DNA of 13,051 bases. Origin: an uncultured Eubacteriales bacterium. Its GTDB lineage: Bacteria; Bacillota; Clostridia; TANB77; CAG-508. The first letter of the stretch is position 1. The number at the start of each line of letters is the position of its first letter. The position numbers and the translations under genes are program-made. The DNA is taken from assembly GCA_902766085.1 (NCBI GenBank), contig CACXCH010000054.1:1-13051 (forward strand), in the 5' to 3' direction. Positions 1 to 6,126 of the stretch are shown here, piece after piece. The notes beneath the pieces are model-generated. The model saw only the letters and a program-made list of their open reading frames with translations, was not told where the DNA came from and did not search any database.

Positions 1-441
1 AGAGGAAATTTAATTGACCAATTATATAAAAAGGTTAGTAGGCCAAAAATAATTGCTCCAACATATTTAATAAAACACCCAATTGATTTATCACCTCTAG
101 CTAGAAGCAATGATGAAAATCCAGAACTAACAGATAGATTCCAATTAATTGTAAATGGACAAGAAATAATAAATGGTTATTCAGAACTTGTTGATGCAAG
201 AGAGCAAGAAAGAAGATTATTAAAACAAAGTGAATTAAAAGCACAAGGTGATGAAGAGGCAATGAGCATTGATTATGAATATATTAAAGCAATGGAATAT
301 GGAATGCCACCTATTTCAGGATGGGGATTAGGAGTTGATAGATTTTTACAATTCCTAACAAATAGTGCAAACATAAGGGATGTAGTTTTATATCCACTTA
401 TGAAACCTAGAGACAATGTTGAAGATGATGAGGAGGAATAA
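1..441 (+). CDS. lysS: Lysyl-tRNA synthetase, class II, C-terminal part (5' truncated)
   Basis: Frame 1 is open from the window edge to TAA at 439-441, giving the last 146 residues of a class II aminoacyl-tRNA synthetase catalytic domain. The enzyme charges tRNA-Lys with lysine using ATP in the cytoplasm. Visible landmarks are a stretch reading HPIDLSPLAR, then NPELTDRFQL, then NGYSELVDAREQE. These match the LysRS core, where the family usually has PVEISPLAK and NAFSELNDP. Motif 3 follows as GWGLGVDRF, carrying the ATP-binding arginine, and the enzyme ends with the typical RDVVLYPLMKP. A short acidic tail (EDDEEE) follows, and its GAG-GAG codons form the Shine-Dalgarno of the next gene, so the two are probably co-transcribed. 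The N-terminal OB-fold and motifs 1 and 2 lie outside the window. AspRS and AsnRS are related, but the ENPELT and GMPP segments favour LysRS. Confidence 0.93.
   Translation, partial: RGNLIDQLYKKVSRPKIIAPTYLIKHPIDLSPLARSNDENPELTDRFQLIVNGQEIINGYSELVDAREQERRLLKQSELKAQGDEEAMSIDYEYIKAMEYGMPPISGWGLGVDRFLQFLTNSANIRDVVLYPLMKPRDNVEDDEEE
431..436 (+). promoter_or_regulatory. Shine-Dalgarno inside the lysS 3' end
   Basis: A perfect AGGAGG lies 9 bases ahead of the ATG at 446. It decides the start of the HMA protein in favour of 446 over the upstream in-frame ATG at 416, which lies inside lysS and would add ten non-conserved residues. Confidence 0.85.
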
Positions 442-445
442 TCTT

Positions 446-652
446 ATGCAACATATTGAATTAAATGTTGAAGGAATGATGTGCGAAAGATGCGAAAACA
501 GAATCGAAAATTCACTTTCAATGATTGACGGAGTAAAAAATGTAAAAGCAAGTAGAATTGATAAAAAGGTTACAATTGATGCAGATGACAATGTTAATCA
601 AGACGAAATAGTTAAAAGAATTGAAGATTTAGACTATGAAGTTGTAGAATAA
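446..652 (+). CDS. Heavy-metal-associated (HMA) domain protein, CopZ-like
   Basis: This is a 68-residue protein made of a single HMA (ferredoxin-like) domain. The metal-binding loop reads GMMCERC, with cysteines at residues 13 and 16 in the usual GMxCxxC arrangement. It is followed by the helix that begins ENRIENSL and by the conserved 'GV.....' strand (DGVKNVKAS). Proteins of this size and motif are cytosolic Cu(I) chaperones that hand copper to a P-type ATPase; mercury or other soft-metal carriers share the fold. No copper ATPase or CsoR-type regulator is visible here, so the metal and partner are open. The gene starts 4 bases after the lysS stop, so it is probably expressed on that transcript. 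It is full length for the family (65-70 residues). Confidence 0.85.
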   Translation: MQHIELNVEGMMCERCENRIENSLSMIDGVKNVKASRIDKKVTIDADDNVNQDEIVKRIEDLDYEVVE

Positions 653-800
653 TTTTAAGTTAAATCTAATAGAAATAAAATTAATATTAATTACAAAATT
701 TGCTATTCATTACTTGAAAGCTATTATTCACAGTTTAATATAATAAATGAATAATATTTAATAACTCGTAGGCTTGCTGTTTTGAACGCCTCCACCTTAT

Positions 801-837
801 GTGACAAACAAAAATTATAAATAATTTTTGTTTGCAC
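801..837. repeat. Strong hairpin at the centre of the palindromic element
   Basis: CAAACAAAAATTAT (805-818) and its exact complement (821-834) are separated by only two bases. GTG (801-803) and CAC (835-837) extend the stem past one bulged A at 804, giving 17 paired bases. No T tract follows directly, so this does not look like a simple intrinsic terminator. Confidence 0.8.
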
Positions 838-888
838 TTTCTAAGGAACGTTCAAAAATTTCGCCCTACGCTTACGCTTCGGTTGTTC

Positions 889-924
889 GCTGAAGGCGCG
901 CCTTACTCGTTTATTAAATATTAT
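889..924 (+). repeat. Dispersed 36-bp repeat, copy 1
   Basis: This segment of the right arm of the 703-979 element matches 5658-5693 at 32 of 36 positions. All four differences are C/T transitions. It begins GCTGAAGG and ends TATTAAATATTAT. Confidence 0.85.
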
Positions 925-1076
925 TTACTTTTTGAACATTAATGATTGTGAGAAGTAACTATTTTAAAGCAATGAATAGTAATTTTTTTTGCTTTATAAT
1001 ATATTGAAATTTAAATTTAAATATGATAATCTTATAACATAAAATACAGAGATGTTTAATGTGAAAGGAAGTAATT

Positions 1077-1931
1077 ATGAAAATAACTAAAACATTTGCT
1101 TTGGAGAAGATTGCAAATAAAATTAGAATGGATACTTTGCAAGAGATTTACTATGCAAAGTCAGGACATCCAGGAAGTTCGCTTTCGTGTGTAGACATTT
1201 TAACAGTATTGTATTTTAATGAAATGAATATTGATAGTCAGAAGCCTAATGATGAAAATAGAGATAGGTTTGTTTTATCTAAAGGACATGCTAGTGCAGC
1301 ATTGTATGCTACTCTTGCTGAAGCTGGATATTTTCCAAAAGAAGAGTTAAACACATTTAGAAACATTTCAAGTTATTTACAGGGACACCCTGATATGAAA
1401 AATACACCCGGAGTTGATATGTCAACAGGTTCTTTAGGACAAGGTTTATCGGTGGCTAACGGTATGGCTCTTGCATCAAAGATGGATCAGAAAGGCTACA
1501 GGGTTTACTGCTTAATTGGAGATGGAGAACTTGAAGAAGGCCAGATTTGGGAAGCTGCAATGACTTCTAGTAAATATAGTCTTGATAATTTGTGTGCAAT
1601 TATTGACTGCAATAATTTACAACTAACAGGAAACACAAATGATGTAAAAGGGCTAAATGCTGATAGCATTGAAAGCAAATTTAAATCATTTGGATTTAAT
1701 ACTTTAAGAATTGACGGAAATAATATTGATTCAATAATTGATGCACTTTCAAAGGCTGAACAAACTAAAGGAATGCCTACGTGCATAGTTGCTAAAACTA
1801 TTAAAGGAAAGGGAGTTTCTTTTATGGAAAACAAAGTTGAGTGGCATGGAAAGGCTCCTAATGATGCTGAATTTAAAAAGGCTATTGATGAACTTTTAAA
1901 ACAAGGTAAAGAAATTGACGTTCAAAATTAA
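1077..1931 (+). CDS. Transketolase, N-terminal (TPP pyrophosphate-binding) subunit
   Basis: This 284-residue protein is the first half of a two-gene transketolase. That enzyme transfers two-carbon units between sugar phosphates in the non-oxidative pentose phosphate pathway, in the cytoplasm. Landmarks in order are SGHPGSSLS (residues 29-37), LSKGHAS (67-73), QGHP (102-105), GSLGQGLS (118-125) and the thiamine-diphosphate and Mg motif starting at GDGELEEGQIWEA (148-160) and running to IIDCNN. A WHGKAPN segment near the end is also typical. A full transketolase is about 650 residues. The pyrimidine-binding half is the next gene, as in many Clostridia and archaea. A GAAAGGAAG Shine-Dalgarno sits 7 bases before the ATG. 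The related DXS and PDH E1 families lack this exact set of motifs and the split pair. Confidence 0.93.
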   Translation: MKITKTFALEKIANKIRMDTLQEIYYAKSGHPGSSLSCVDILTVLYFNEMNIDSQKPNDENRDRFVLSKGHASAALYATLAEAGYFPKEELNTFRNISSYLQGHPDMKNTPGVDMSTGSLGQGLSVANGMALASKMDQKGYRVYCLIGDGELEEGQIWEAAMTSSKYSLDNLCAIIDCNNLQLTGNTNDVKGLNADSIESKFKSFGFNTLRIDGNNIDSIIDALSKAEQTKGMPTCIVAKTIKGKGVSFMENKVEWHGKAPNDAEFKKAIDELLKQGKEIDVQN

Positions 1932-2046
1932 TAAAATATATTTATATTAAAAAGATGACCGAAAATATAATAAAATATGGTGAGTTGGAAAAATAAAAAA
2001 TTGATGCTCAAAATTAATAAAAATGGACTTTGTATTAAAAAGATGA
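1914..2046 (+). repeat. Imperfect direct duplication at the end of the transketolase N gene
   Basis: The last six codons and 3' flank of the upstream gene (1914-1958, ending AAAAAGATGA) recur in altered form at 2000-2046. Both copies read ATTGA-G-TCAAAATTAATAAAA and later TATTAAAAAGATGA, about 86 bases apart. The second copy could encode KIDAQN-stop, against EIDVQN-stop in the real gene. It lies in the gap before the C-terminal subunit and has no start of its own. Confidence 0.7.
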
Positions 2047-2084
2047 TTTAAATCATAATTAATTAGAGAAATGAGGCTATAAAT

Positions 2085-3026
2085 ATGGATGATGAAGAAT
2101 TAATTGCAACTAGAGAGAGTTTTGGAAAAGCTCTTGCGGATATTGATGATGAAAGAGTTGTTGTACTTGACGCTGATCTTGATACATCAACTAAAACAAA
2201 ATATTTTGCAGAAAAGCATCCCGATAGATTTTTCGAAATGGGAATATCGGAGAGTGATATGGTTGGAACTGCTGCCGGACTAGCAAGTTCGGGGAAGATA
2301 CCATTTGCATCAAGTTTTGCAAGTTTTATCACTGGAAGATGTTATGACCAGATTAGATGCAGTATTGCATACCCTAATCTTAATGTTAAATTAATTGGAA
2401 CACATAGTGGAATAACTGTTGGAGAGGATGGAGCAACACATCAAATGTTAGAGGATATTAGTATGATGAGAACATTACCAAATATGATAGTGTTATGCCC
2501 TTCTGATGATATTTCGTGTAAAAAATTAGTACAGGAAGCAACTAAATTTAATGGACCAATTTATATTAGATTAAGCAGATACAAAACTCCTTTAATCTAT
2601 GATGAAGAAGATGAATTTGAAATTGGAAAAGGATATCAAATAGGTGAAGGGAAGGATGGTACAATTTTTGCAACTGGAGATGTGGTTTCTGAATGCTTAG
2701 AGGCACAAGATGTTCTTAAAGAAATGGGGATAGATGTAAGAGTGTGTGATATGTACTCTATAAAACCTATTGATAAGGAGCTAATAATTAAATCTGCAAA
2801 AGAGACTAATATGCTATTCTCTGTAGAGGACCATAGTATTGTCGGAGGACTTGGTAGTGCAATTGCAGAAGTTTTAACAACTAATTGCCCTAAAAAGTTA
2901 ACACGTATTGGAATTAATGATACCTTTGGGAAATCAGGTAGACCTGAAGATTTATTGAAATATTTTGGAATTGACCAAGAGGCAATTGTAGAAAAAGTTA
3001 TGGAAGAAAAACAAAAACAAAACTAA
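2085..3026 (+). CDS. Transketolase, C-terminal (pyrimidine-binding) subunit
   Basis: This 313-residue protein is the second half of the split transketolase and partners the product of 1077-1931. The pyrimidine-binding domain fills the first ~170 residues: VVVLDADLDTST (25-36), then FFEMGISESDMVG (49-61), in which Glu56 matches the glutamate that activates thiamine diphosphate. HSGITVGEDGATHQMLED and MRTLPNM follow, both family hallmarks. The C-terminal transketolase domain covers roughly residues 185-305 (VCDMYSIKPID, then SVEDHSIVGGLGSAIAE, then FGKSGRPEDLL). Only GAGG (2073-2076) serves as a weak Shine-Dalgarno. The ATG at 2071 is out of frame and stops at once, so 2085 is the best start. 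The 153-base gap to the first half holds only the duplicated 3' end, and the two are probably on one transcript so the subunits are made together. Confidence 0.93.
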   Translation: MDDEELIATRESFGKALADIDDERVVVLDADLDTSTKTKYFAEKHPDRFFEMGISESDMVGTAAGLASSGKIPFASSFASFITGRCYDQIRCSIAYPNLNVKLIGTHSGITVGEDGATHQMLEDISMMRTLPNMIVLCPSDDISCKKLVQEATKFNGPIYIRLSRYKTPLIYDEEDEFEIGKGYQIGEGKDGTIFATGDVVSECLEAQDVLKEMGIDVRVCDMYSIKPIDKELIIKSAKETNMLFSVEDHSIVGGLGSAIAEVLTTNCPKKLTRIGINDTFGKSGRPEDLLKYFGIDQEAIVEKVMEEKQKQN

Positions 3027-3162
3027 ACAGCATTTAAAATCACTCAAAAAATTGAGAATTGTTATTGATAAAAATTTATAAAATCAAAAAGCTTTAAAAT
3101 TGAAAGCCTACAGGATTGAAAAACTATAAAGCTATAAAATATTTTAATTAGGAGGATTATAT

Positions 3163-4386
3163 ATGAAAATTTTAGTTACTGGCGGAGCAGGATTTATTGG
3201 TTCACATACTTGTGTTGAATTGCTAAATGCAGGTTATGATGTTGTAATTGTTGATAATCTTGTAAATAGCAAGGAAAGGACCATAGACGCCATAAAGCAG
3301 ATTACAGGGAAAGATGTTAAATTCTACAAAAAAGATATGACTGATAAAGAAGCTTTAAATGCAATTTTTGATGAAAACCCGGATATTAATTCAGTAATTC
3401 ACTTTGCAGCCTTAAAAGCTGTTGGAGAATCTGTTGAAAAACCAATTGAATACTATACAAATAATTTAGTAAGTACATTAAATTTAGTTGATGTTATGAG
3501 AAAACATAATATTAAAAAACTTATTTTTAGTTCATCAGCAACAGTTTATGGAGAACCTGAAGAGGTTCCAATAAAAGAAACTGCTAAAATAGGAAATGCA
3601 ACAAATCCTTATGGCGAAACTAAAGTTATGATAGAAAGAATTTTAAATGATATATATATATCTGACCATGAATGGAGCATAATATTACTTAGATATTTTA
3701 ACCCTATTGGTGCTCACGAAAGTGGACTAATAGGTGAGGAACCAAATGGAGTTCCTAATAATCTAATGCCATATATTAATCAAGTTGCTCTCGGAAAACT
3801 TGATCATTTAAGAGTATTTGGAAATGATTACCCAACTCATGATGGTACAGGGGTAAGAGATTATATTCATGTAGTTGATTTAGCAAAGGGACACATCAAG
3901 GCAATAGCAAAAGCAAATGAGACTACCGGTGTTGAATGCTATAACTTAGGTACTGGAAAAGGGTATTCTGTTCTTGATATTGTGAAGAACTTCGAAAAAG
4001 CAACTAATATAAAAATTAAATATGAAATTGTTCCAAGAAGAGCGGGAGATATTGCTACTTGTTATGCTGACCCAAGTAAGGCTGAAAAAGAATTAGGTTG
4101 GAAAGCAGAAAAAAATCTTGAAGATATGTGTAAGGATTCTTGGAGATTTACTAAGAAAAGCGGAAAAAAAAATGAAAATGGACTTACAATGAGCTCACTT
4201 GTTATAACAATGATTGTAATGGTAATTTTGTCTGGAATTGCTGTTACAATGTCATTAAATTCAAAAAATGGGGCGTATAATAAAACATCTCAAAAGATAG
4301 TTGAACAGAATAATACAATAAATCAATTAAATAGTAGTATAGAATCAACTCTTACTGACCAAGAAGAAGAATGGGGAATAAAATAA
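3163..4386 (+). CDS. galE: UDP-glucose 4-epimerase with a C-terminal prepilin-like tail
   Basis: Residues 1-332 form a complete GalE-type extended short-chain dehydrogenase, which interconverts UDP-glucose and UDP-galactose (or their N-acetyl forms) using bound NAD. The Rossmann motif GGAGFIGSH is at 7-15, the catalytic serine region FSSSATVYG at 122-130 (Ser125), and the YxxxK pair at Tyr150 and Lys154. LRYFNPIGAH (176-185), GVRDYIHVVDLAKGH and NLGTGKGYSVLD are all family hallmarks. The usual length is 330-340 residues; this protein runs to 407. The extra part begins after SGKK at a nine-A run and reads as a hydrophobic helix (341-365) followed by a polar tail. AGGAGG at 3150-3155 fixes the start. 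The stop TAA (4384-4386) abuts the rsmE ATG, which suggests translational coupling. The epimerase call is firm, but whether the tail is normally translated is open. Confidence 0.92.
   Translation: MKILVTGGAGFIGSHTCVELLNAGYDVVIVDNLVNSKERTIDAIKQITGKDVKFYKKDMTDKEALNAIFDENPDINSVIHFAALKAVGESVEKPIEYYTNNLVSTLNLVDVMRKHNIKKLIFSSSATVYGEPEEVPIKETAKIGNATNPYGETKVMIERILNDIYISDHEWSIILLRYFNPIGAHESGLIGEEPNGVPNNLMPYINQVALGKLDHLRVFGNDYPTHDGTGVRDYIHVVDLAKGHIKAIAKANETTGVECYNLGTGKGYSVLDIVKNFEKATNIKIKYEIVPRRAGDIATCYADPSKAEKELGWKAEKNLEDMCKDSWRFTKKSGKKNENGLTMSSLVITMIVMVILSGIAVTMSLNSKNGAYNKTSQKIVEQNNTINQLNSSIESTLTDQEEEWGIK
4164..4172 (+). repeat. A9 homopolymer at the galE / tail junction
   Basis: Nine consecutive A fall at codons 334-337 of galE, exactly where the epimerase domain ends. 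With one extra A the frame reads Lys-Lys-Lys-TGA. With one fewer it stops eight codons after Gly334 at TGA. Either slip would give a GalE of canonical length without the tail. Runs of nine or more A are known sites of RNA polymerase slippage in AT-rich bacteria, and they are also sites of assembly error. Confidence 0.75.
4171..4383 (+). other. Prepilin-like (class III signal-like) segment fused to GalE
   Basis: Residues 337-407 of the fusion read ENG then LTMSSLVITMIVMVILSG, a ~25-residue hydrophobic helix. It closely resembles the N-terminal KG-ITL-ALVVTIIVLLILAG pattern of small prepilin-like proteins of Clostridia, where cleavage follows the glycine. The glutamate usually found at mature position 5 of type IV pilins is replaced by serine. 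A polar, Asn/Gln-rich tail of about 40 residues follows (KIVEQNNTINQLNSS), plausibly a short coiled coil, ending in an acidic EEEWGIK. In its own frame it has no good start: the only ATG (4189) lies inside the motif. It therefore cannot simply be a separate intact gene. Confidence 0.6.
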
Positions 4387-5115
4387 ATGTATAATTTCTT
4401 TGTTAATGATGAACAAATAACCAAAAATCAGGCAATAATTGTGGGAGAGGACTATAATCATATTGTAAATGTCTTAAGATTTACTTGCGGACAAAAATTT
4501 TATGTTTGTAACAAGAAAAATTCAAAAAGCTATCTTGCACAAATTGCCTCAATAGATAGTAAAAAGGTTATCTGCAATCTTGTTTCCCAAAATGAATCGA
4601 CTGAGCTAAAAGTAGATGTTGATATTTTTCAAGGAATTCCAAAATCAGATAAAATGGATTTAATCATACAAAAATGTACTGAACTAGGGGCTAAGAACTT
4701 TTTCCCAGTAGAAATGAAAAACTGTGTAATGAAACTTAATAATGAGGAAAAGAAAATTGAAAGGTGGCAAAAGATTGCCGAAGCTTCAAGTAAACAGAGC
4801 AAAAGAAATATTATTCCAACTATAAATAGAAAATTGTCATTTGAAGAAATGACAAAAAGACTGATGAAATATGATATTGCTATTGTAGCCTATGAAAATG
4901 AGAAAAAGGAAAATTTAAAACAGATTTTACAAAAAAACAAAAATGTAGAATCAATAGCTATTATAATTGGACCAGAGGGTGGGATAGACGAAAGAGAATA
5001 TAGTACTCTATGTTCTGTAGGTGTTAAAAGTGCAACACTTGGAAAAAGAATTTTAAGAACAGAAACGGCTTCAATTGCTGCATTGAGTATGATTAATTAT
5101 GAGTTTGAATTGTGA
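4387..5115 (+). CDS. rsmE: 16S rRNA (uracil(1498)-N(3))-methyltransferase
   Basis: This 242-residue protein matches RsmE, the SPOUT-family enzyme that uses S-adenosylmethionine to methylate N3 of U1498 in helix 44 of 16S rRNA. The N-terminal PUA-like domain (1-70) shows FFVND and GEDYNHIVNVLRFTCGQ, the family's typical opening. The SPOUT domain follows with LIIQKCTELGAKNFFPV and WQKIAEASSKQSKR. The SAM-binding trefoil knot comes at the end as IIGPEGGIDEREY (GPEGG 195-199) and LGKRILRTETA (218-228). Length is normal (about 240-250). The ATG follows the galE stop with no gap, so expression is probably coupled to galE. The only nearby ribosome-binding candidate is a GGGG inside the galE end. Confidence 0.95.
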   Translation: MYNFFVNDEQITKNQAIIVGEDYNHIVNVLRFTCGQKFYVCNKKNSKSYLAQIASIDSKKVICNLVSQNESTELKVDVDIFQGIPKSDKMDLIIQKCTELGAKNFFPVEMKNCVMKLNNEEKKIERWQKIAEASSKQSKRNIIPTINRKLSFEEMTKRLMKYDIAIVAYENEKKENLKQILQKNKNVESIAIIIGPEGGIDEREYSTLCSVGVKSATLGKRILRTETASIAALSMINYEFEL

Positions 5116-5131
5116 GAAAGGAAATAAGATT

Positions 5132-5611
5132 ATGGCAAACAAAAAAGAAAGCCAAGAAATAACAAAAAAAGACCAATTTGATGTAAAGAAACTTGAGTCT
5201 ATAGAAAAAGAAATTAAGAGAAATAAAAAGAAAATAAGCAAAGAAACTAACTTAAAAAGGACAAATATTTTAAGCAACCTAATTATAGCGATTTTTATTG
5301 TTGTATATTTTGCTATGTTATTAAAAGCAACTATTAACATTCCAGCAATAGAATTATTAACTGATTTTAAGGTATTTATTGTTTTTGAACTTGTATGTAC
5401 ACTAATCTTACTGGAGATATCGATAAAAAAAGATAGTGCAATGTTTTTTACATTTGCATTAGAAATGATGGCTTTAGGAGTAGCAACACTTGCATATATG
5501 AACTTGTATAGTATGAATTACCCTAAAATTCAACTATTTACATCAGCATGTGTTGGAGGATTCACAATATATTATTTGATAAAAATTATTATAAGAGCAT
5601 TTAGAAAATGA
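5132..5611 (+). CDS. Four-helix integral membrane protein, unknown function
   Basis: I do not recognise this family. The 159-residue protein has a charged, lysine- and glutamate-rich N-terminus (1-43, including EKEIKRNKKKISKE) with heptad-like spacing. Four predicted membrane helices follow at about residues 46-66, 80-98, 103-126 and 133-155, with a basic C-terminal RAFRK. There are no catalytic motifs. The ATG at 5132 is chosen because AGAAAGGA (5115-5122) lies 9 bases upstream; an in-frame ATG at 5099 would overlap rsmE and has no ribosome-binding site. The Shine-Dalgarno touches the rsmE stop, so the gene is probably the last of the galE-rsmE operon. It ends in TGA. The function cannot be told from sequence alone. 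Confidence 0.8.
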   Translation: MANKKESQEITKKDQFDVKKLESIEKEIKRNKKKISKETNLKRTNILSNLIIAIFIVVYFAMLLKATINIPAIELLTDFKVFIVFELVCTLILLEISIKKDSAMFFTFALEMMALGVATLAYMNLYSMNYPKIQLFTSACVGGFTIYYLIKIIIRAFRK

Positions 5612-5620
5612 TGTCTTTAA

Positions 5621-5709
5621 AATAGTCAACAAGTCGCTATATTTTTTCAAATTGGTTGCTGAAGGTGCGTCTTACTCGCCTATTAAATATTATGCTTCCT
5701 TTGACTTTT
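5621..5709. repeat. Shorter relative of the palindromic element
   Basis: AATAGTCAA (5621-5629) and TTGACTTTT (5701-5709) form an imperfect inverted pair (8 of 9) around a core that includes 5658-5693, the second copy of the 36-bp repeat. The rest of the gap upstream of 5750 carries no gene. It looks like a deleted or diverged relative of the 703-979 element. Confidence 0.5.
5658..5693 (+). repeat. Dispersed 36-bp repeat, copy 2
   Basis: This segment matches 889-924 in the same orientation at 32 of 36 positions, with differences that are all C/T. Its location between genes and its lack of coding sense agree with a mobile or REP-like non-coding repeat. Confidence 0.85.
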
Positions 5710-5760
5710 TATTAAAAAAAACATTAACCTGTATTAGGCTAAAATGATTATTCTATAAAG

Positions 5761-5789
5761 TTGACTTATTTATATTTTTGTAGTAAAAT
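5761..5789 (+). promoter_or_regulatory. Sigma-A-type promoter for rpoZ
   Basis: TTGACT (5761-5766) and TAAAAT (5784-5789) are separated by exactly 17 bases. This is a near-consensus housekeeping promoter 34 bases ahead of the rpoZ start. No operator-like dyad overlaps it. Confidence 0.75.
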
Positions 5790-5822
5790 ATAGGAAGTTT
5801 TATTGTGAGAGGAGATAAATAA

Positions 5823-6110
5823 ATGTTAGTAAAACCAACAGTTGCACAATTACTTGAAAAAGCTGAAAACAGATACAGGCTAGCAATTGCTACATCAAAG
5901 CGTGCTAGACAAATTTTTGCAGGGAGCAAACCTCTAGTAGAAACAGATGATACATCACCAGTTTCTATTGCTGCTGATGAAATAGAGGCAGATAAGTTAA
6001 AGATATATAACGAACAAGAGTGGAAAGAACTCCAAAAAAATGCTATGATTGATAGAGAAGTAAAAGCAAAATTAGAGCAACAAAATATTCAAGAGGAAAA
6101 AAATAAATAA
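5823..6110 (+). CDS. rpoZ: DNA-directed RNA polymerase omega subunit
   Basis: This 95-residue protein carries the omega signature ENRYRLAIATSKRARQI at residues 15-31, preceded by a short conserved segment (KPTVAQLLEKA). Omega binds the beta-prime subunit and helps RNA polymerase assemble and stay stable. The region after residue 40 is acidic and glutamine-rich (EEKNK end), as in other low-GC Gram-positives. AGAGGAG (5808-5814) lies 8 bases before the ATG. It is expressed from the promoter at 5761-5789, and the cytidylate-kinase-like gene follows after 16 bases, so both share one transcript ended by the terminator at 6683-6716. Many Firmicutes keep guanylate kinase beside rpoZ; here a different nucleotide kinase family occupies that place. 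Confidence 0.93.
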   Translation: MLVKPTVAQLLEKAENRYRLAIATSKRARQIFAGSKPLVETDDTSPVSIAADEIEADKLKIYNEQEWKELQKNAMIDREVKAKLEQQNIQEEKNK

Positions 6111-6126
6111 AATATAGGAACTAATC

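Larger units (their letters stand above)
703..979. repeat. Long imperfect palindromic element (MITE- or REP-like)
   Basis: The two ends are inverted copies of each other: 703-719 and 963-979 match at 15 of 17 positions when one is complemented. Further in, 751-763 and 912-924 are a perfect 13-base inverted pair. Nested inside are CGTAGG (767-772) with CCTACG (865-870), TTTTGAACG (780-788) with CGTTCAAAA (849-857), and a 14-bp hairpin at 805-834. The right arm contains a perfect 12-base palindrome around GGCGCGCC (893-904), which stands out as GC-rich in AT-rich DNA. It has no coding capacity, and no clear target-site duplication could be read because the flanks are AT-rich. The right arm recurs at 5658-5693, so it looks like a dispersed non-autonomous element. 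Confidence 0.7.
653..1076. other. Gene-free stretch holding a palindromic element
   Basis: There is no convincing coding frame. Most of this 424-base gap (703-979) is the imperfect palindrome described separately. The remainder (980-1076) is very AT-rich, with a T8 run and TATAAT-like hexamers such as 995-1000. None has a good -35 at normal spacing, so I do not call a promoter for the transketolase gene that follows. Confidence 0.6.

Noticed and set aside
416..445. Upstream ATG extending the HMA protein by ten residues
   Set aside because: It lies inside lysS without a ribosome site, whereas AGGAGG precedes the ATG at 446 at good spacing.
388..591. Minus-strand open frame opposite the lysS end and the HMA gene
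   Set aside because: It is hydrophobic low-complexity antisense of two well-supported genes, with no ribosome site and no family resemblance.
700..1076. Riboswitch or T-box leader for transketolase
   Set aside because: No conserved riboswitch core or T-box sequence can be read. The stems are explained by the palindromic element, and a related segment recurs before rpoZ, which points to a repeat rather than a gene-specific leader.
1505..2332. Minus-strand open frames opposite the two transketolase genes (1505-1834 and 2063-2332)
   Set aside because: They are antisense of strongly conserved coding sequence, Ser/Leu/Ile-rich as expected for complements of AT-rich genes, with no start signals.
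3043..3082. Small hairpin and TTGAGA / TTATAA promoter-like pair before galE
   Set aside because: The hairpin has 5 pairs and the hexamers are 18-19 apart with weak matches. In such AT-rich sequence this is expected by chance.
5071..5340. Minus-strand open frame across the rsmE / membrane protein junction
   Set aside because: It is antisense of two + strand genes with good ribosome sites. Its Phe/Leu/Ser-rich content is a composition artefact.
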